Source of the DNA: Pseudomonas lopnurensis | GTDB taxonomy: Bacteria; Pseudomonadota; Gammaproteobacteria; Pseudomonadales; Pseudomonadaceae | Assembly (NCBI RefSeq): GCF_015070855.1 | Contig: NZ_JADDIX010000069.1 | Location: 20,744-69,381 of the forward strand | DNA length: 48,638 nucleotides | Direction: 5' to 3' | Shown here: positions 8,547-17,063 of the stretch, in pieces | Position numbering within the stretch: position 1 is the first letter of the stretch | How the letters are laid out: every line of letters starts with the position of its first letter | Notes under the pieces: model-generated | Database searches by the model: none | The model's input: the letters and a program-made list of their open reading frames with translations, nothing else | Told to the model about the DNA's origin: nothing | Program-made: the position numbers and the translations under genes

Positions 8547-9998
8547 TCAGTGCCGCCAGAATGCCGGGGTCAGCAACACCAGCACGGTGATGATTTCCAG
8601 CCGCCCAAGCAGCATGCCCAGCGACAGCAGCCACTTGGCGGTGTCCGGCAGCGTGGAGAAGTTGCCGGCCGGGCCGATGATGGTGCCCAGGCCCGGGCCG
8701 ACGTTGCACACCGCGGTGGCGGCTCCGGTAAGGGCCGTGATCGGATCGAGCCCCAGCAGGGCCAGGCATAGCGCCAGCACGCCGATGGTCATGGTGAAGA
8801 AGAACGAGAAGGTGAGGATCGAGCGGACGATTTCCTCGTCGAGGTTGTGCCCATTGTATTGCTGGCGGATCACCGCCCGCGGGTGAATCAACTGCTTGAA
8901 GTTGGCGCGCAGCAGCGAGTAGGCGACCTGGAAGCGGAACATCTTCAGCCCGCCGGAGGTCGAGCCCGAGCAGCCGCCGACGAACGTGAGATAGAAGAAG
9001 GCCATCACTGCGAAACCGCCCCACTGGCTGTAGTCGTCGACCGCGAAGCCGGTGGTGGTGACCACCGAGACCACGCTGAAGGTGACGATGCGCAGGGCAT
9101 CCAGCGCTTCGATGTCATGGTTCAGCCAGTACCAGCCACTGAACAGCAGGCTGGTGATCGCCAGCATCAGCACAAAGCCCCGTACCTGCTGATCTCGGAA
9201 AAGCGCCGTGCGGTGGCCGCGTAGCGTCGTGACATACAGGGTGAACGGCAGGCTGCCGAGGATCATGAAGAAGACCGCCACCCAATGGGCTGCCGCTCCG
9301 AACTTGCCCATCGAGGCATCGGAAGTGGAAAAGCCGCCCGTCGAGACGGTCGACATCGCATGGTTGATGGCATCGAACATACTCATGCCGGTCAGCAGGA
9401 ATGCCACGAATGCCGCCAGCGTGAACACCAGGTAGATGGCGATGAGATACCTGCCTGCCACATGCGAGCGCGGCATGACCTTCTCCGACCAGTCGGAGGA
9501 TTCGGTCTGGAACAGCCGCATGCCACCGATGCGCAGCATCGGCAGGATGGCGATCGCCATGCCGATGAAGCCGATGCCCCCGAGCCAATGCAGCAGCGAA
9601 CGCCACATGAGCAGGCCGGGCGAGGCGCTGTCCAGCCCCGACAGTACGGTCGCGCCCGTGGTGGTGATGCCGGACATGGTTTCGAAGAAGGCGTCCGAGT
9701 AGCTGATGTGCTGGATGAGCATGAGCGGCAGCGCGGCGAAGCAGCAGACCACCACCCAACTGACGGTCGTCAGGAAATACATGTCCCGCGGACGCAGGTG
9801 AGTATTGGCCGGGCGCCCGGGGGCCACCAGGGCGAAACCGCAGGAGAAGGTGATCAGGCTCGCCCAGATGAACGCCTGCAGGTCGTCGGTGCGCTCGAAG
9901 GCCAGCAGCGTCAGCATCGGGATGATCATGCTGACTGCCAGGGTGATCAGGAATATGCCGAGAATGAAACCGATGATGCGCAGGGTCGGCAGGGCCAT
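8547..9998 (-). CDS. trkH: Trk potassium uptake protein TrkH
   Basis: 483 aa, the normal TrkH length. Four pore-loop repeats carry the selectivity-filter glycines in order: SGITTTGATV (about 109-118), STVSTGGFST, SVVTTTGFAV and AVCNVGPGLG. The remaining sequence is hydrophobic membrane helices. TrkH is the K+-translocating subunit and works with the cytosolic NAD/ATP-binding regulator TrkA, which is not in this window. The stop almost touches the DUF808 stop, so the pair is convergent. A 184-bp gap separates its start from the divergent YkgJ-like gene and should hold both promoters. Confidence 0.95.
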   Translation of the reverse strand: MALPTLRIIGFILGIFLITLAVSMIIPMLTLLAFERTDDLQAFIWASLITFSCGFALVAPGRPANTHLRPRDMYFLTTVSWVVVCCFAALPLMLIQHISYSDAFFETMSGITTTGATVLSGLDSASPGLLMWRSLLHWLGGIGFIGMAIAILPMLRIGGMRLFQTESSDWSEKVMPRSHVAGRYLIAIYLVFTLAAFVAFLLTGMSMFDAINHAMSTVSTGGFSTSDASMGKFGAAAHWVAVFFMILGSLPFTLYVTTLRGHRTALFRDQQVRGFVLMLAITSLLFSGWYWLNHDIEALDALRIVTFSVVSVVTTTGFAVDDYSQWGGFAVMAFFYLTFVGGCSGSTSGGLKMFRFQVAYSLLRANFKQLIHPRAVIRQQYNGHNLDEEIVRSILTFSFFFTMTIGVLALCLALLGLDPITALTGAATAVCNVGPGLGTIIGPAGNFSTLPDTAKWLLSLGMLLGRLEIITVLVLLTPAFWRH

Positions 9999-10182
9999 GA
10001 GTGGTGCTCGGCACGGGAAAAAGCGGACATTCTACTCGTGTCGTGATGGCAGTAAACCGCCCGCATGGGGCCGCGGAGAATGTTTTCAGCGCAGCCCCGG
10101 CAGCCTCTTCCCAAGGCCGTCGCGATGAATAGAATAGCCGTCCGGGCGCCGGCCCATTCCGGTATCTGGGTGTTCACCTTCC

Positions 10183-10554
10183 ATGTCCATCGACAATCCC
10201 TGCCTTACGTGCGGCGCCTGCTGCGCGTTCTTTCGTGTGTCCTTCTATTTCGGTGAATGCGTGTCCTCGGGCGGAGTGGTCCCCGATCACCTGACGGTCC
10301 AGGTCGCGCCGTTCCATGTGGCCATGCTCGGCACCGAGGCCAAGCCCGCCCGTTGCGTGGGTCTGCTCGGGGACGTCGGATGCGCTGTTCGTTGCACTCT
10401 GTACGAGCAGCGCTCGAGCACCTGTCGCGACTTCGAGGCGTCCTGGGCGAACGGGGAGCACAACGTGCATTGCGACGCCGCGCGTGCCGCCCATGGCTTG
10501 CCACCGCTGGTACCGCCGCTGCAGCCGCAGCTCTCGCCGGATCGGGTGGCTTGA
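10183..10554 (+). CDS. YkgJ-family cysteine-cluster protein
   Basis: 123 aa. The N-terminus has the metal-binding pattern CLTCGACC (residues 7-14), followed by Cys26, Cys58, Cys67, Cys71 and Cys81 (STCRDF), matching the zinc/iron-chelating YkgJ (formerly UPF0153) family. No catalytic role is established; the cysteines suggest a bound zinc or an iron-sulfur site. It is divergent from trkH and followed by a 541-bp repeat-bearing gap. Confidence 0.8.
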   Translation: MSIDNPCLTCGACCAFFRVSFYFGECVSSGGVVPDHLTVQVAPFHVAMLGTEAKPARCVGLLGDVGCAVRCTLYEQRSSTCRDFEASWANGEHNVHCDAARAAHGLPPLVPPLQPQLSPDRVA

Positions 10555-11095
10555 GGCGCAAGGACCATTGCCGAGGTCGGTATGGCTCGGTGAGTAACGA
10601 TCCTTTGCATCTTGGCGGGGAAAGGCGGGCTCTGATCGCGTGCATAGGCCCGATATGCGGGCGATCGGACGCACGCCGGTAGGTTGGCGCTGAGCGCAGT
10701 GAAGCCCGACAGGTACTGGCATAGTGCGTTGGGCTTCGTCGCTTCGCTTCTCAACCCAACGGATGATCGCCTATGCCCAACACACCTATTGGGTGAGCGG
10801 CGATGGAGCGAAGCGCGTAACGAACCCGGAGTGAATCGCAGGGCTGTATGCAGGGCCAAGCGTTTTTGCGGGCTTGTCCCGGTCGCCCGGCAGGGCGAAA
10901 CCATGCCATCGAGCAACTCGGTCAATTGTTTTGAAAGCAATGCTTTCATCCAATGGCAACACCCAAACTTGCCCGCCCGGCAGGTAACCGAACATCGCAG
11001 GGCAGCGATGCTCGTGAATTCCCTGATATCCCGCCATCACTCGCGCTGAAACCTCGACAGACCCTAGAATGTCCGACCCGTTTAGGAGGTAATGG
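10555..11095. other. 541-bp intergenic region with a family B repeat
   Basis: No convincing gene. The stretch 10679-10760 is a family B element: GTAGGTTGGCGCTGAGCG then GTTGGGCTTCGTCGCTTCGC and CTCAACCCAAC, related to copies at 23341, 36837 and 38803. The right end (11084-11090) holds an AGGAGGT ribosome binding site for the nitroreductase gene. A 116-codon minus-strand open frame here ends inside the repeat and has no family resemblance. Confidence 0.7.
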
Positions 11096-11662
11096 ATGGA
11101 CGCTCTGGACCTGCTGCTCAACCGCGTTTCCGTCACACGGCTCGGTGACCCCGCGCCCGATGCCGCGCAACTCGATCTGCTGTTTCGCGCCGCGCTGCGC
11201 GCGCCGGATCACGCACAGCTGCATCCCTGGCGGTTTTTGACCGTCGAAGGCGATGCGCGCCAACGGCTCGGCGAATTGTTCGCTGCGGCGTTGCGGGCGC
11301 GTGATCCGAACGCCTCGGCGGAGGCCCTGCAGAAGGCGCGCAACATGCCCCTGCGCGCGCCGCTGCTGATCGTGGCCATCGCCTGCTTGCAGGCGCATCC
11401 CAAGGTGCCGGAAAGCGAGCAACTGCTGGCTGCCGGCTGTGCGGCCCACGGTATCCTGCTGGCCGCGCATGCGCAGGGAATCGGTGCCGTATGGCGTACC
11501 GGCGATTTCGCCTACGACCCGCACGTGACGCAAGGCCTGGGTGTGGGTGAGCACGAGCGGATGCTGGGCTTCCTCTACCTGGGCACGCCCGAGGGGCGGC
11601 TGCGTAGCGCGCCGGTGCTCGAGCCGCAGGATTTCGTCGCGGCCTGGGCTGGCGGGCGCTGA
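11096..11662 (+). CDS. YdjA-like nitroreductase-family flavoprotein
   Basis: 188 aa. Typical features of the FMN-dependent nitroreductase fold are visible: an N-terminal RxS-like segment (RVSVTRL), RAPDHAQLHPWRF at about 35-47, and the central GIGAVWRTGDF around 130-140. This is the minimal YdjA type, one of the shortest in the superfamily, expected to be a homodimer using NAD(P)H. The natural substrate is unknown. An excellent AGGAGGT site is spaced 5 nt from the ATG at 11096; an ATG four bases upstream is out of frame. Its stop abuts the end of the convergent sensor-kinase gene. Confidence 0.85.
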   Translation: MDALDLLLNRVSVTRLGDPAPDAAQLDLLFRAALRAPDHAQLHPWRFLTVEGDARQRLGELFAAALRARDPNASAEALQKARNMPLRAPLLIVAIACLQAHPKVPESEQLLAAGCAAHGILLAAHAQGIGAVWRTGDFAYDPHVTQGLGVGEHERMLGFLYLGTPEGRLRSAPVLEPQDFVAAWAGGR

Positions 11663-12991
11663 TTACTGGGCGTCGCTCAACGGCAGGCGCAGGCTGGCGA
11701 TGAAGCCGCCATCGGGATGATTGGCCAGGCGCAACTGGCCGCCATGACGCTCCGCGGCGCGGCGGGCGATCGCGAGACCGAGGCCGTGCCCGGCGGCGGT
11801 TTGGCCAGGTGCGCGGAAGAACGGCTCGCTCAGTTGCGGCAGGTGTTCGTCGGCCACGCCGGGGCCATGGTCGCGGACGCTCAGCACCAGGCCGTCGGCA
11901 TCCCGCTGCGCACGCAGTTCGATCGGTACGCCCTCGGGATTGAAGCGCAGTGCGTTGCGCAACAGGTTGTCCAGGGCGCGTTCGAGCATTTCCGTCCAGC
12001 CTGACAGGCTGATGCCGGGTTCCACCTGGCTATCGATGCGTTGCCCTGGCGCCACGATGCGGGCGTTTTCCTTCAATCGCTCGAACATCGACGGCAGGTC
12101 GACGTCGGCGGCCGCGCCGGGCTCGGCATCCAGGCGTGACAGTTCGAGAATTTCGCTGATCAGGGCTTCCAGTCGATCGCATTCCTTGGCCAGGCGTGGC
12201 CAGATCACTTCGCGCTCGCTCGGGCTGGCGCGCTCGGCCAGGGCCAGGGCGATGCGCAGGCGAGCCAGCGGTGAGCGCAGCTCGTGGGAAACGTCCCGCA
12301 AAAGCTGGCGCTGGCTGCCGATCAGCGTCTGCAAGCGCGCGCCCATGCGGTTGAAGTCGCTGGCCAGCACGCCGAGTTCATCACGGCGTTTGGCCAGCCG
12401 CGCCAGGGACTGCTGCTGATAGGTGGTCTGGCCCAGGTCGTGTACCGCACCGCGCAAACGGTCCAGCGGGCGCGTGATCGAGAGGGTCAGCATCAGGCTG
12501 AAACCGGTCAGCACCACCAGCGCGATGCCCAGCGCGCTGAGCGGCCAGAACAGGCTGCCGCGATGCCAGGCCTGCAGCTCGGGGTGCGGGATGCGGTAGA
12601 TGAACAGATAGGTTTCACCACTGGTCGGGCTGGTGTAATCGGCGGTCAGGCGGCGCCAGGGCAACTGGCGGTCATGGTTGCGCTGACGCGCCTCGTAGGC
12701 GGCGGCGCGTGCCGGGAAGGTGCCACGGATGATCGGCTGGCCGTTTTCGGCAAGGACCTGCACGTCGACATGAGAGCGCTGGCGGTGCTCCTCCAGCAGC
12801 CGCTGCGCGGCCTGTGGCCCGTGTCGCTCGTAGACACTGGTCCAGGTTTCGGCGAGGCCCTGCACCGAGGGGTGGCGGCTGAGAATCCAGGCGTCCTGGT
12901 TCAGCGCATGGCCGAGCAGCATGGCCAGTCCGGCGACCAGCGCGATGGCCAGCCAGAACGTCGCGAGTATGCGCCAGAACAGTGATCGCAC
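11663..12991 (-). CDS. cpxS: Cpx-type envelope-stress sensor histidine kinase
   Basis: 442 aa from a GTG start at 12991, chosen because GGAGAG lies 7 nt upstream; a TTG six codons earlier is the alternative. Order: first membrane helix (about 5-27), a periplasmic sensor of about 115 residues, second helix (about 147-170), HAMP, then the dimerisation domain with phospho-acceptor His236 (DVSHELRSPLARLR). The ATPase domain follows, with an N box (DNLLRNALRF), G1 (DHGPGVADEH) and G2 (GHGLGLAIARR). It is last in the order regulator, CpxP-like, kinase, and 93 bp separate it from the CpxP-like gene. The signal is probably envelope or protein-folding stress, by analogy with CpxA. Confidence 0.9.
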   Translation of the reverse strand: MRSLFWRILATFWLAIALVAGLAMLLGHALNQDAWILSRHPSVQGLAETWTSVYERHGPQAAQRLLEEHRQRSHVDVQVLAENGQPIIRGTFPARAAAYEARQRNHDRQLPWRRLTADYTSPTSGETYLFIYRIPHPELQAWHRGSLFWPLSALGIALVVLTGFSLMLTLSITRPLDRLRGAVHDLGQTTYQQQSLARLAKRRDELGVLASDFNRMGARLQTLIGSQRQLLRDVSHELRSPLARLRIALALAERASPSEREVIWPRLAKECDRLEALISEILELSRLDAEPGAAADVDLPSMFERLKENARIVAPGQRIDSQVEPGISLSGWTEMLERALDNLLRNALRFNPEGVPIELRAQRDADGLVLSVRDHGPGVADEHLPQLSEPFFRAPGQTAAGHGLGLAIARRAAERHGGQLRLANHPDGGFIASLRLPLSDAQ

Positions 12992-13084
12992 CGGGTCTCT
13001 CCACGGCAAAGCCCGGTCAGCCCCGCGCCGTCGTCATGTGCAACGGGTTGGGGCTGCCGGGCAGGTTGTCGGATGGTCTATCGA

Positions 13085-13501
13085 TCAGTTCTGCTGATCG
13101 CGTTCGGTCTTCCATTGGCGGAATTCGGCGCGTTCGGCGCGCTTTTCTTCCATTTTCTTCAGGCCTTCGTCGAAGGCCTTCTGCTGCTCGGGCTTGAGCA
13201 GCGCACGCATGCTCTGACGGGTCTTGTCATGGCTGGCCTTGAGTTCGTCCTGCATGGCCTTGCGCTCGGCGTCGGGCAGCTTGGCCAGGTAGCGCTGGGT
13301 GATCTCGTGGCGCTGCTTCATCTGCTCGCCCATCAGCTTGTGCATTTCGCGCTGCTGTTCCTTGCTCAGGTCCAGTTGATGGAACATGTGCGGGGCTTTC
13401 TTCCCGCCGTGGTGGTCGTCATGCATGCCGCCCGGCATGGCGAAGGCGAGGGTGGGCAGGGCAGCGGTGAACAGCAGGGCAACGAGTGATTTGCGCATCA
13501 T
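13085..13501 (-). CDS. Spy/CpxP-like periplasmic chaperone or sensor protein
   Basis: 138 aa. A signal peptide (about 1-21, ending AFA) precedes a His-rich stretch (residues about 23-39: MPGGMHDDHHGGKKAPH) and an all-helical domain with two LTxxQ-type motifs, LDLSKEQQ and LLKPEQQ. In Enterobacteria CpxP binds the kinase CpxA and holds it inactive, and Spy is an ATP-independent chaperone. The His cluster suggests metal binding. The gene lies between the regulator and kinase genes, 149 bp after the regulator, with a CpxR-box candidate in the gap. TAGGAGAG provides a good ribosome binding site. Confidence 0.85.
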   Translation of the reverse strand: MMRKSLVALLFTAALPTLAFAMPGGMHDDHHGGKKAPHMFHQLDLSKEQQREMHKLMGEQMKQRHEITQRYLAKLPDAERKAMQDELKASHDKTRQSMRALLKPEQQKAFDEGLKKMEEKRAERAEFRQWKTERDQQN

Positions 13502-13630
13502 GATGAATCTCTCCTATGTAGGGAAACCGGCCCGGCCGCGGCGACATCGGCGATGTCCTTTCCCGGCGGCTGGTCTGTGACCGGATGAGTTCAGTCTAGG
13601 GGGCGCAAGGTCAAGCGCGGTCAGGCCTGG

Positions 13631-13646
13631 GTAAAGCCTCGGTAAA
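13631..13646. promoter_or_regulatory. candidate CpxR box upstream of the cpxP-like gene
   Basis: GTAAAgcctcgGTAAA is two perfect GTAAA half-sites separated by 6 bp, matching the reported CpxR consensus GTAAA-N(4-8)-GTAAA. It lies 130 bp upstream of the cpxP-like start, just after the regulator stop codon. The half-sites read on the plus strand while the gene is on the minus strand. Placement suits activation of cpxP-cpxS from an internal promoter by the adjacent response regulator. Confidence 0.55.
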
Positions 13647-13650
13647 GAGA

Positions 13651-14328
13651 TCAGCCGGCGTAAAGATAGCCACGGCTGCGCAACGCGACGATGCGCGGGC
13701 TGCCGTCGGCATGCGGGCCGAGCTTGCGCCGCAGGTTGCTGACGTGCATGTCCAGGCTGCGATCGTAGAGGGTCAGCTTGCGGCCCAGCGCATGCTGGGC
13801 CAGGGCCTGCTTGTCGATCGGCTCGCCGGGCTGGGCCAGCAGCGCTTCGAGAATCCGTCCTTCGGACAGCGTCAGGCTGACGTCGTGGCCGGCGACGCTG
13901 GCGACGCCGCGCGCCGGGCTGTAGCACAGGTCGCCCAGCTCCAGCTGGCTGGGCGCGGCGGCTGGCTGGCTGCGGCGCAGTACCGCACGCAGGCGCGCGG
14001 TGAGCTCGCGCGGATCGCAGGGTTTGGCCAGGTAATCGTCGGCGCCGAGTTCGAGGCCGAGGATGCGGTCCAGCGGTTCGCCGCGGCCGGACAGCATGAG
14101 CACCGGCAGGTCGGGGTGCTCGCTGCGCAATTGCTTGAGCAGTTCCAGGCCGCTGCCGTCAGGCAGCATGACGTCGAGCACCACGGCTGCGGGCTGGTGC
14201 TGCGCCAGCGCCGCGCGGGCGCTCTGGCCATCGTGGCAGGCATGGGCGACGAACCCTTCCTGGGCGAGCCAGCTGACCAGCAGCTCGCACAGTTCACGGT
14301 CGTCATCGATCAGCAGCAGTTCGCTCAT
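13651..14328 (-). CDS. cpxR: CpxR-like OmpR/PhoB-family response regulator
   Basis: 225 aa. The receiver domain has the acidic pocket Asp8-Asp10, phospho-acceptor Asp52 (VVLDVMLPDGSG), Ser80 in the Thr/Ser switch position and Lys102 (YLAKPCDPREL). A winged-helix DNA-binding domain (about 130-225) ends in the family motif VSNLRRKLGP...IVALRSRGYLYAG. It is first in a minus-strand cluster with the CpxP-like and kinase genes and presumably binds the GTAAA repeats just beyond its own stop. A small hypothetical gene ends 15 bp upstream of its start. Confidence 0.9.
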   Translation of the reverse strand: MSELLLIDDDRELCELLVSWLAQEGFVAHACHDGQSARAALAQHQPAAVVLDVMLPDGSGLELLKQLRSEHPDLPVLMLSGRGEPLDRILGLELGADDYLAKPCDPRELTARLRAVLRRSQPAAAPSQLELGDLCYSPARGVASVAGHDVSLTLSEGRILEALLAQPGEPIDKQALAQHALGRKLTLYDRSLDMHVSNLRRKLGPHADGSPRIVALRSRGYLYAG

Positions 14329-14343
14329 GTCGGGTCGTTACGC

Positions 14344-14703
14344 TCAGTTGATCCACTGGCGTCGGCGGCGGTCGCGCGTCACCAGCAGGCCGAGGAGGAA
14401 GCTGACAACGCCTACGCCGCCGCCGACCACGAACCACCGTTGCTGTTCGGTCAGCAGCGCCGGGGCGACCTTGGCCTGCTCTGCCTGCAACTGCAGACGC
14501 AAGCGCTGATTCTCTTCACGCAGGCGCAGCAGCAGACCTTCCACCGCATCGGTGGCGTGCGCCGCGGGTGGCACGTCTTCGTCGGCATAGGGCTCCGCCT
14601 GCTCGGACGCTTCCGGCAGCGGGGACGGGGCAGACTCTTGCGCATGCAGCGCGGGGGCAAGCAGGCTCAGGGCAAGCAGCAGAGAAAGCGGGCCTTGGCG
14701 CAT
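14344..14703 (-). CDS. hypothetical signal-peptide/coiled-coil/membrane-anchor protein
   Basis: 119 aa, not assigned to a named family. A signal peptide (about 1-21, ending LHA) is followed by an acidic proline-rich linker, a coiled-coil segment (about 52-78, LLLRLREENQRLRLQLQAEQ), and one C-terminal membrane helix (about 90-108) ending in a basic RDRRRRQ tail. That order resembles the C-terminal half of bacterial SH3-domain envelope proteins with the SH3 part missing. Only 15 bp separate it from the cpxR start on the same strand, so it is probably co-transcribed with the Cpx-like cluster. A GGAGTTCC ribosome binding site is present. Confidence 0.7.
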   Translation of the reverse strand: MRQGPLSLLLALSLLAPALHAQESAPSPLPEASEQAEPYADEDVPPAAHATDAVEGLLLRLREENQRLRLQLQAEQAKVAPALLTEQQRWFVVGGGVGVVSFLLGLLVTRDRRRRQWIN

Positions 14704-14775
14704 CGGAACTCCTTTTTCCTTCTACGGGGCCGTGGAACGTGACGGCCGGACGAATTCGCAATCCCTGTTGTCGGT

Positions 14776-15075
14776 TCAGGGCAGCACTTTCTTGAAGGGC
14801 TTCACCAGCACGCTCACGTAGACGCCGGCGGCCTTGTAAGGGTCGGCATCGGCCCACTGCTGGGCAGCTTCCAGGGAGTCGAACTCGGCGACCACCAGGC
14901 TGCCGGTGAAACCCGCCTCGCCGGGATCGTTGCTGTCGATCGCCGGGTGCGGGCCGGCCAGCACCAGGCGGCCTTCGTTCTTGAGCTGCTCCAGGCGCGC
15001 AAGGTGGGCCGGTCGGGCGGCCAGGCGTTCCGGCAGGGAATTCGGGGCGTCGGTGGCAATAACGGCGTAGAGCAT
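14776..15075 (-). CDS. yciI: YciI-family protein
   Basis: 99 aa. It has the ferredoxin-like dimeric alpha/beta barrel pattern of the YciI family, with the conserved GPH segment (about 41-43), a following Asp-rich loop, and the [22 protein letters not shown] helix-strand region. Family members were proposed to have lyase-type chemistry using His/Asp, but no substrate is established. The start is the ATG giving MLYAVIATD; longer frames lack the family N-terminus. From memory, other pseudomonads often carry septation gene yciB between yciI and the PHP gene; it is absent here. Confidence 0.85.
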   Translation of the reverse strand: MLYAVIATDAPNSLPERLAARPAHLARLEQLKNEGRLVLAGPHPAIDSNDPGEAGFTGSLVVAEFDSLEAAQQWADADPYKAAGVYVSVLVKPFKKVLP

Positions 15076-15519
15076 GGTCATTCCTCGATAGCGTGGGTTT
15101 CGTCTGCATGACGGGAGAAGATAAAAGCCCTGGTCGCGGATGAACAGCGGGGCAGATTGAATCCGATGTCGCTGGGGCGTGCGACACCGCGCAGTAGCGG
15201 CCATGCGCCATGCAGCGCGGCATCATAGCAAACCGTGCGTGCCGCGAAACCGTCTATCTGGACCGGACGAGCGACATCGGCATGGCACGCCGTTCACGAA
15301 CGATGGTCGAATCGAGACAGTTCGCCTGGGTCGCTGACGATCCATGGCATGGACCGATGCCGACGGTGCGAGCCAAAGGCCCGATGCGGCGTTAGACTAG
15401 CCGCGTTCGTGCCTGATCGACTCGGCCTCTCGGCAGGCGAGCCGGTGCCGGCTGATGTTGCCACCGGCGGCTCATGGCCTTTTTCCGAGGTGCCCCACCT
15501 CCCTGGAGTGCATTACTAG
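15076..15519. other. 444-bp gap between divergent yciI and rnm genes
   Basis: No gene found. The region should hold divergent promoters; a TAGACT at 15393-15398 resembles a -10 box for the plus-strand operon but has no clear -35 partner. No recognisable yciB remnant was seen in any frame, and no family A or B repeat occurs here. Confidence 0.5.
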
Positions 15520-16386
15520 ATGGTTGTCGATCTGCATTGCCACAGCACCGCTTCGGATGGCGTGCTCGCGCCGGCCAGGCTGGTGGAACGCGCCCACGCC
15601 CGCGGCGTCGAGCTGCTGGCACTCACCGACCACGATACCGTCGACGGTCTCGACGAGGCCCGGGCGGCTGCGCAGGCGCTGGGGCTGCAACTGGTCAACG
15701 GGATCGAGCTGTCGTGCCTGTGGAGCGGGGCTACCATTCATGTATTGGGTTACGGTTTCGCCAGCGATGCACCGGCGCTGCAGCGGGCGATCGCCGAACT
15801 GCATGACGGTCGCTGGCGCCGTGCGGAGTTGATCGCCCAGCGGCTCGAAGCCAAGGGCATGCCGGGGGCGCTGCAAGGCGCCCGCGCGGTTCAGCAGGAA
15901 CTCGGCGACAGCGGCAACGCGCCGGCGCGTCCGCATTTCGCCGAGTTCCTGGTGCGCGCCGGGCATGCACGCGACCGCGCCGAGGCGTTTCGCAAATGGC
16001 TGGGCTCGGGCAAGCTCGGCGACGTGAAGCAGCATTGGCCGAGCCTCGAGCAGACGCTGGCGACGCTGCGCGAAGCGGGCGCGTGGGTCAGCCTCGCGCA
16101 CCCCTGGCAGTACGAGTTCACCCGTAGCAAGCGCCGGCGGCTGGTGGTGGATTTCGCCCGGGCCGGCGGGCACGCGCTGGAAGTGGTCAATGGCATGCAG
16201 CCGCTGGAGCAGGTGGGCGGGCTGTCGATCCTGGCGCGCGAGTTCGGGCTGATGGCCACGGTGGGCAGCGATTTCCACGCCCCTGGCGACTGGTCGGAGC
16301 TGGGGCTTTATCGCGCCCTGCCTGCCGATCTGTCACCGCTTTGGAGACATTTCGATCATGAGTGCCGCATATCTGCTGCCAGCTGA
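15520..16386 (+). CDS. rnm: PHP-domain 5'-3' exoribonuclease RNase AM (YciV/TrpH)
   Basis: 288 aa. PHP metal motifs are all visible: DLHCHSTASDG (about 4-14), LTDHDTVDG (35-43), GIELSC (61-66), a SLAHPW segment near 191-196, and VGSDFHAPGDW near the C-terminus (about 248-258). E. coli YciV (RNase AM) is a manganese-dependent 5'-3' exonuclease that trims rRNA 5' ends and degrades short nucleotides. It opens the operon with yciO, trpS, scpA and scpB; its stop lies 13 bp before the yciO start, consistent with coupled expression. Confidence 0.9.
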   Translation: MVVDLHCHSTASDGVLAPARLVERAHARGVELLALTDHDTVDGLDEARAAAQALGLQLVNGIELSCLWSGATIHVLGYGFASDAPALQRAIAELHDGRWRRAELIAQRLEAKGMPGALQGARAVQQELGDSGNAPARPHFAEFLVRAGHARDRAEAFRKWLGSGKLGDVKQHWPSLEQTLATLREAGAWVSLAHPWQYEFTRSKRRRLVVDFARAGGHALEVVNGMQPLEQVGGLSILAREFGLMATVGSDFHAPGDWSELGLYRALPADLSPLWRHFDHECRISAAS

Positions 16387-16399
16387 ACAGGGAGTTGCC

Positions 16400-17023
16400 A
16401 TGAGTCAGTTCTTCCAGATCCATCCGGACAACCCGCAGCCGCGCCTGATCAAGCAGGCCGTGGATATCATCCGCAAGGGCGGGGTGGTGGTCTATCCCAC
16501 CGATTCGAGCTATGCCCTGGGCTGCTCGATCGGCAACAAGGCCGGTATCGAACGCATCCGCCGCCTGCGCCAGCTCGACGACAAGCACAATTTCACCCTG
16601 GCCTGTCGCGACCTGTCGCAGCTGGGGCTGTTCGCCAAGGTCGATACCGCCGCCTTCCGCCTGCTCAAGACGCACCTGCCGGGGCCGTACACCATCATCC
16701 TGCCGGCCACCCGCGAAGTGCCGCGCATGCTGCTGCATCCCAAGCGCCGCACCATCGGCCTGCGCGTGCCGGCGCAGCCGATCGCCCAGGCATTGCTGGA
16801 GGAACTGGGCGAGCCGCTGATGAGCGTCAGCCTGATCCTGCCCGGCGAGGAGCTGCCGATGAGCGACCCTTATGAAATCCGCGAGGCGCTGGAACATCAG
16901 GTGGACCTGATCATCGACGGCGGGTACGGTGGCGTCGAGGCTTCCACGGTGGTCAGCCTGGTGGACGACCGGCCGCAAGTGCTGCGGGTCGGCTGCGGCG
17001 ACCCGGAACCCTTCGCGGCCTGA
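16400..17023 (+). CDS. YciO-family (Sua5/YciO/YrdC) protein
   Basis: 207 aa. It has the YrdC-like fold signature: GGVVVYPTDSSYALGC (27-42), the KR-like segment RRLRQLDDKHNFTLAC, and LPGPYTIILPATREVPR, with a C-terminal strand ASTVVSLVDD. Sua5/YrdC makes threonylcarbamoyl-adenylate for the tRNA t6A modification. YciO itself is a paralogue whose activity is debated, so this is not named tsaC. The ATG at 16400 is chosen over an upstream ATG that overlaps the PHP gene because CAGGGAG precedes it and homologues begin MSQFFQIHP. Confidence 0.87.
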   Translation: MSQFFQIHPDNPQPRLIKQAVDIIRKGGVVVYPTDSSYALGCSIGNKAGIERIRRLRQLDDKHNFTLACRDLSQLGLFAKVDTAAFRLLKTHLPGPYTIILPATREVPRMLLHPKRRTIGLRVPAQPIAQALLEELGEPLMSVSLILPGEELPMSDPYEIREALEHQVDLIIDGGYGGVEASTVVSLVDDRPQVLRVGCGDPEPFAA

Positions 17024-17063
17024 AGGTGAGCATGCCCGCACAACATCGATCAAGGACACACTT

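Noticed and set aside
10786..11136. 116-codon minus-strand open frame between YkgJ and nitroreductase genes
   Set aside because: It overlaps the nitroreductase start and ends inside repeat-type sequence; no recognisable domain.
16358..16399. Upstream ATG for the YciO gene at 16358
   Set aside because: It would overlap the RNase AM gene by 29 bp; the ATG at 16400 has its own ribosome binding site and the family N-terminus.
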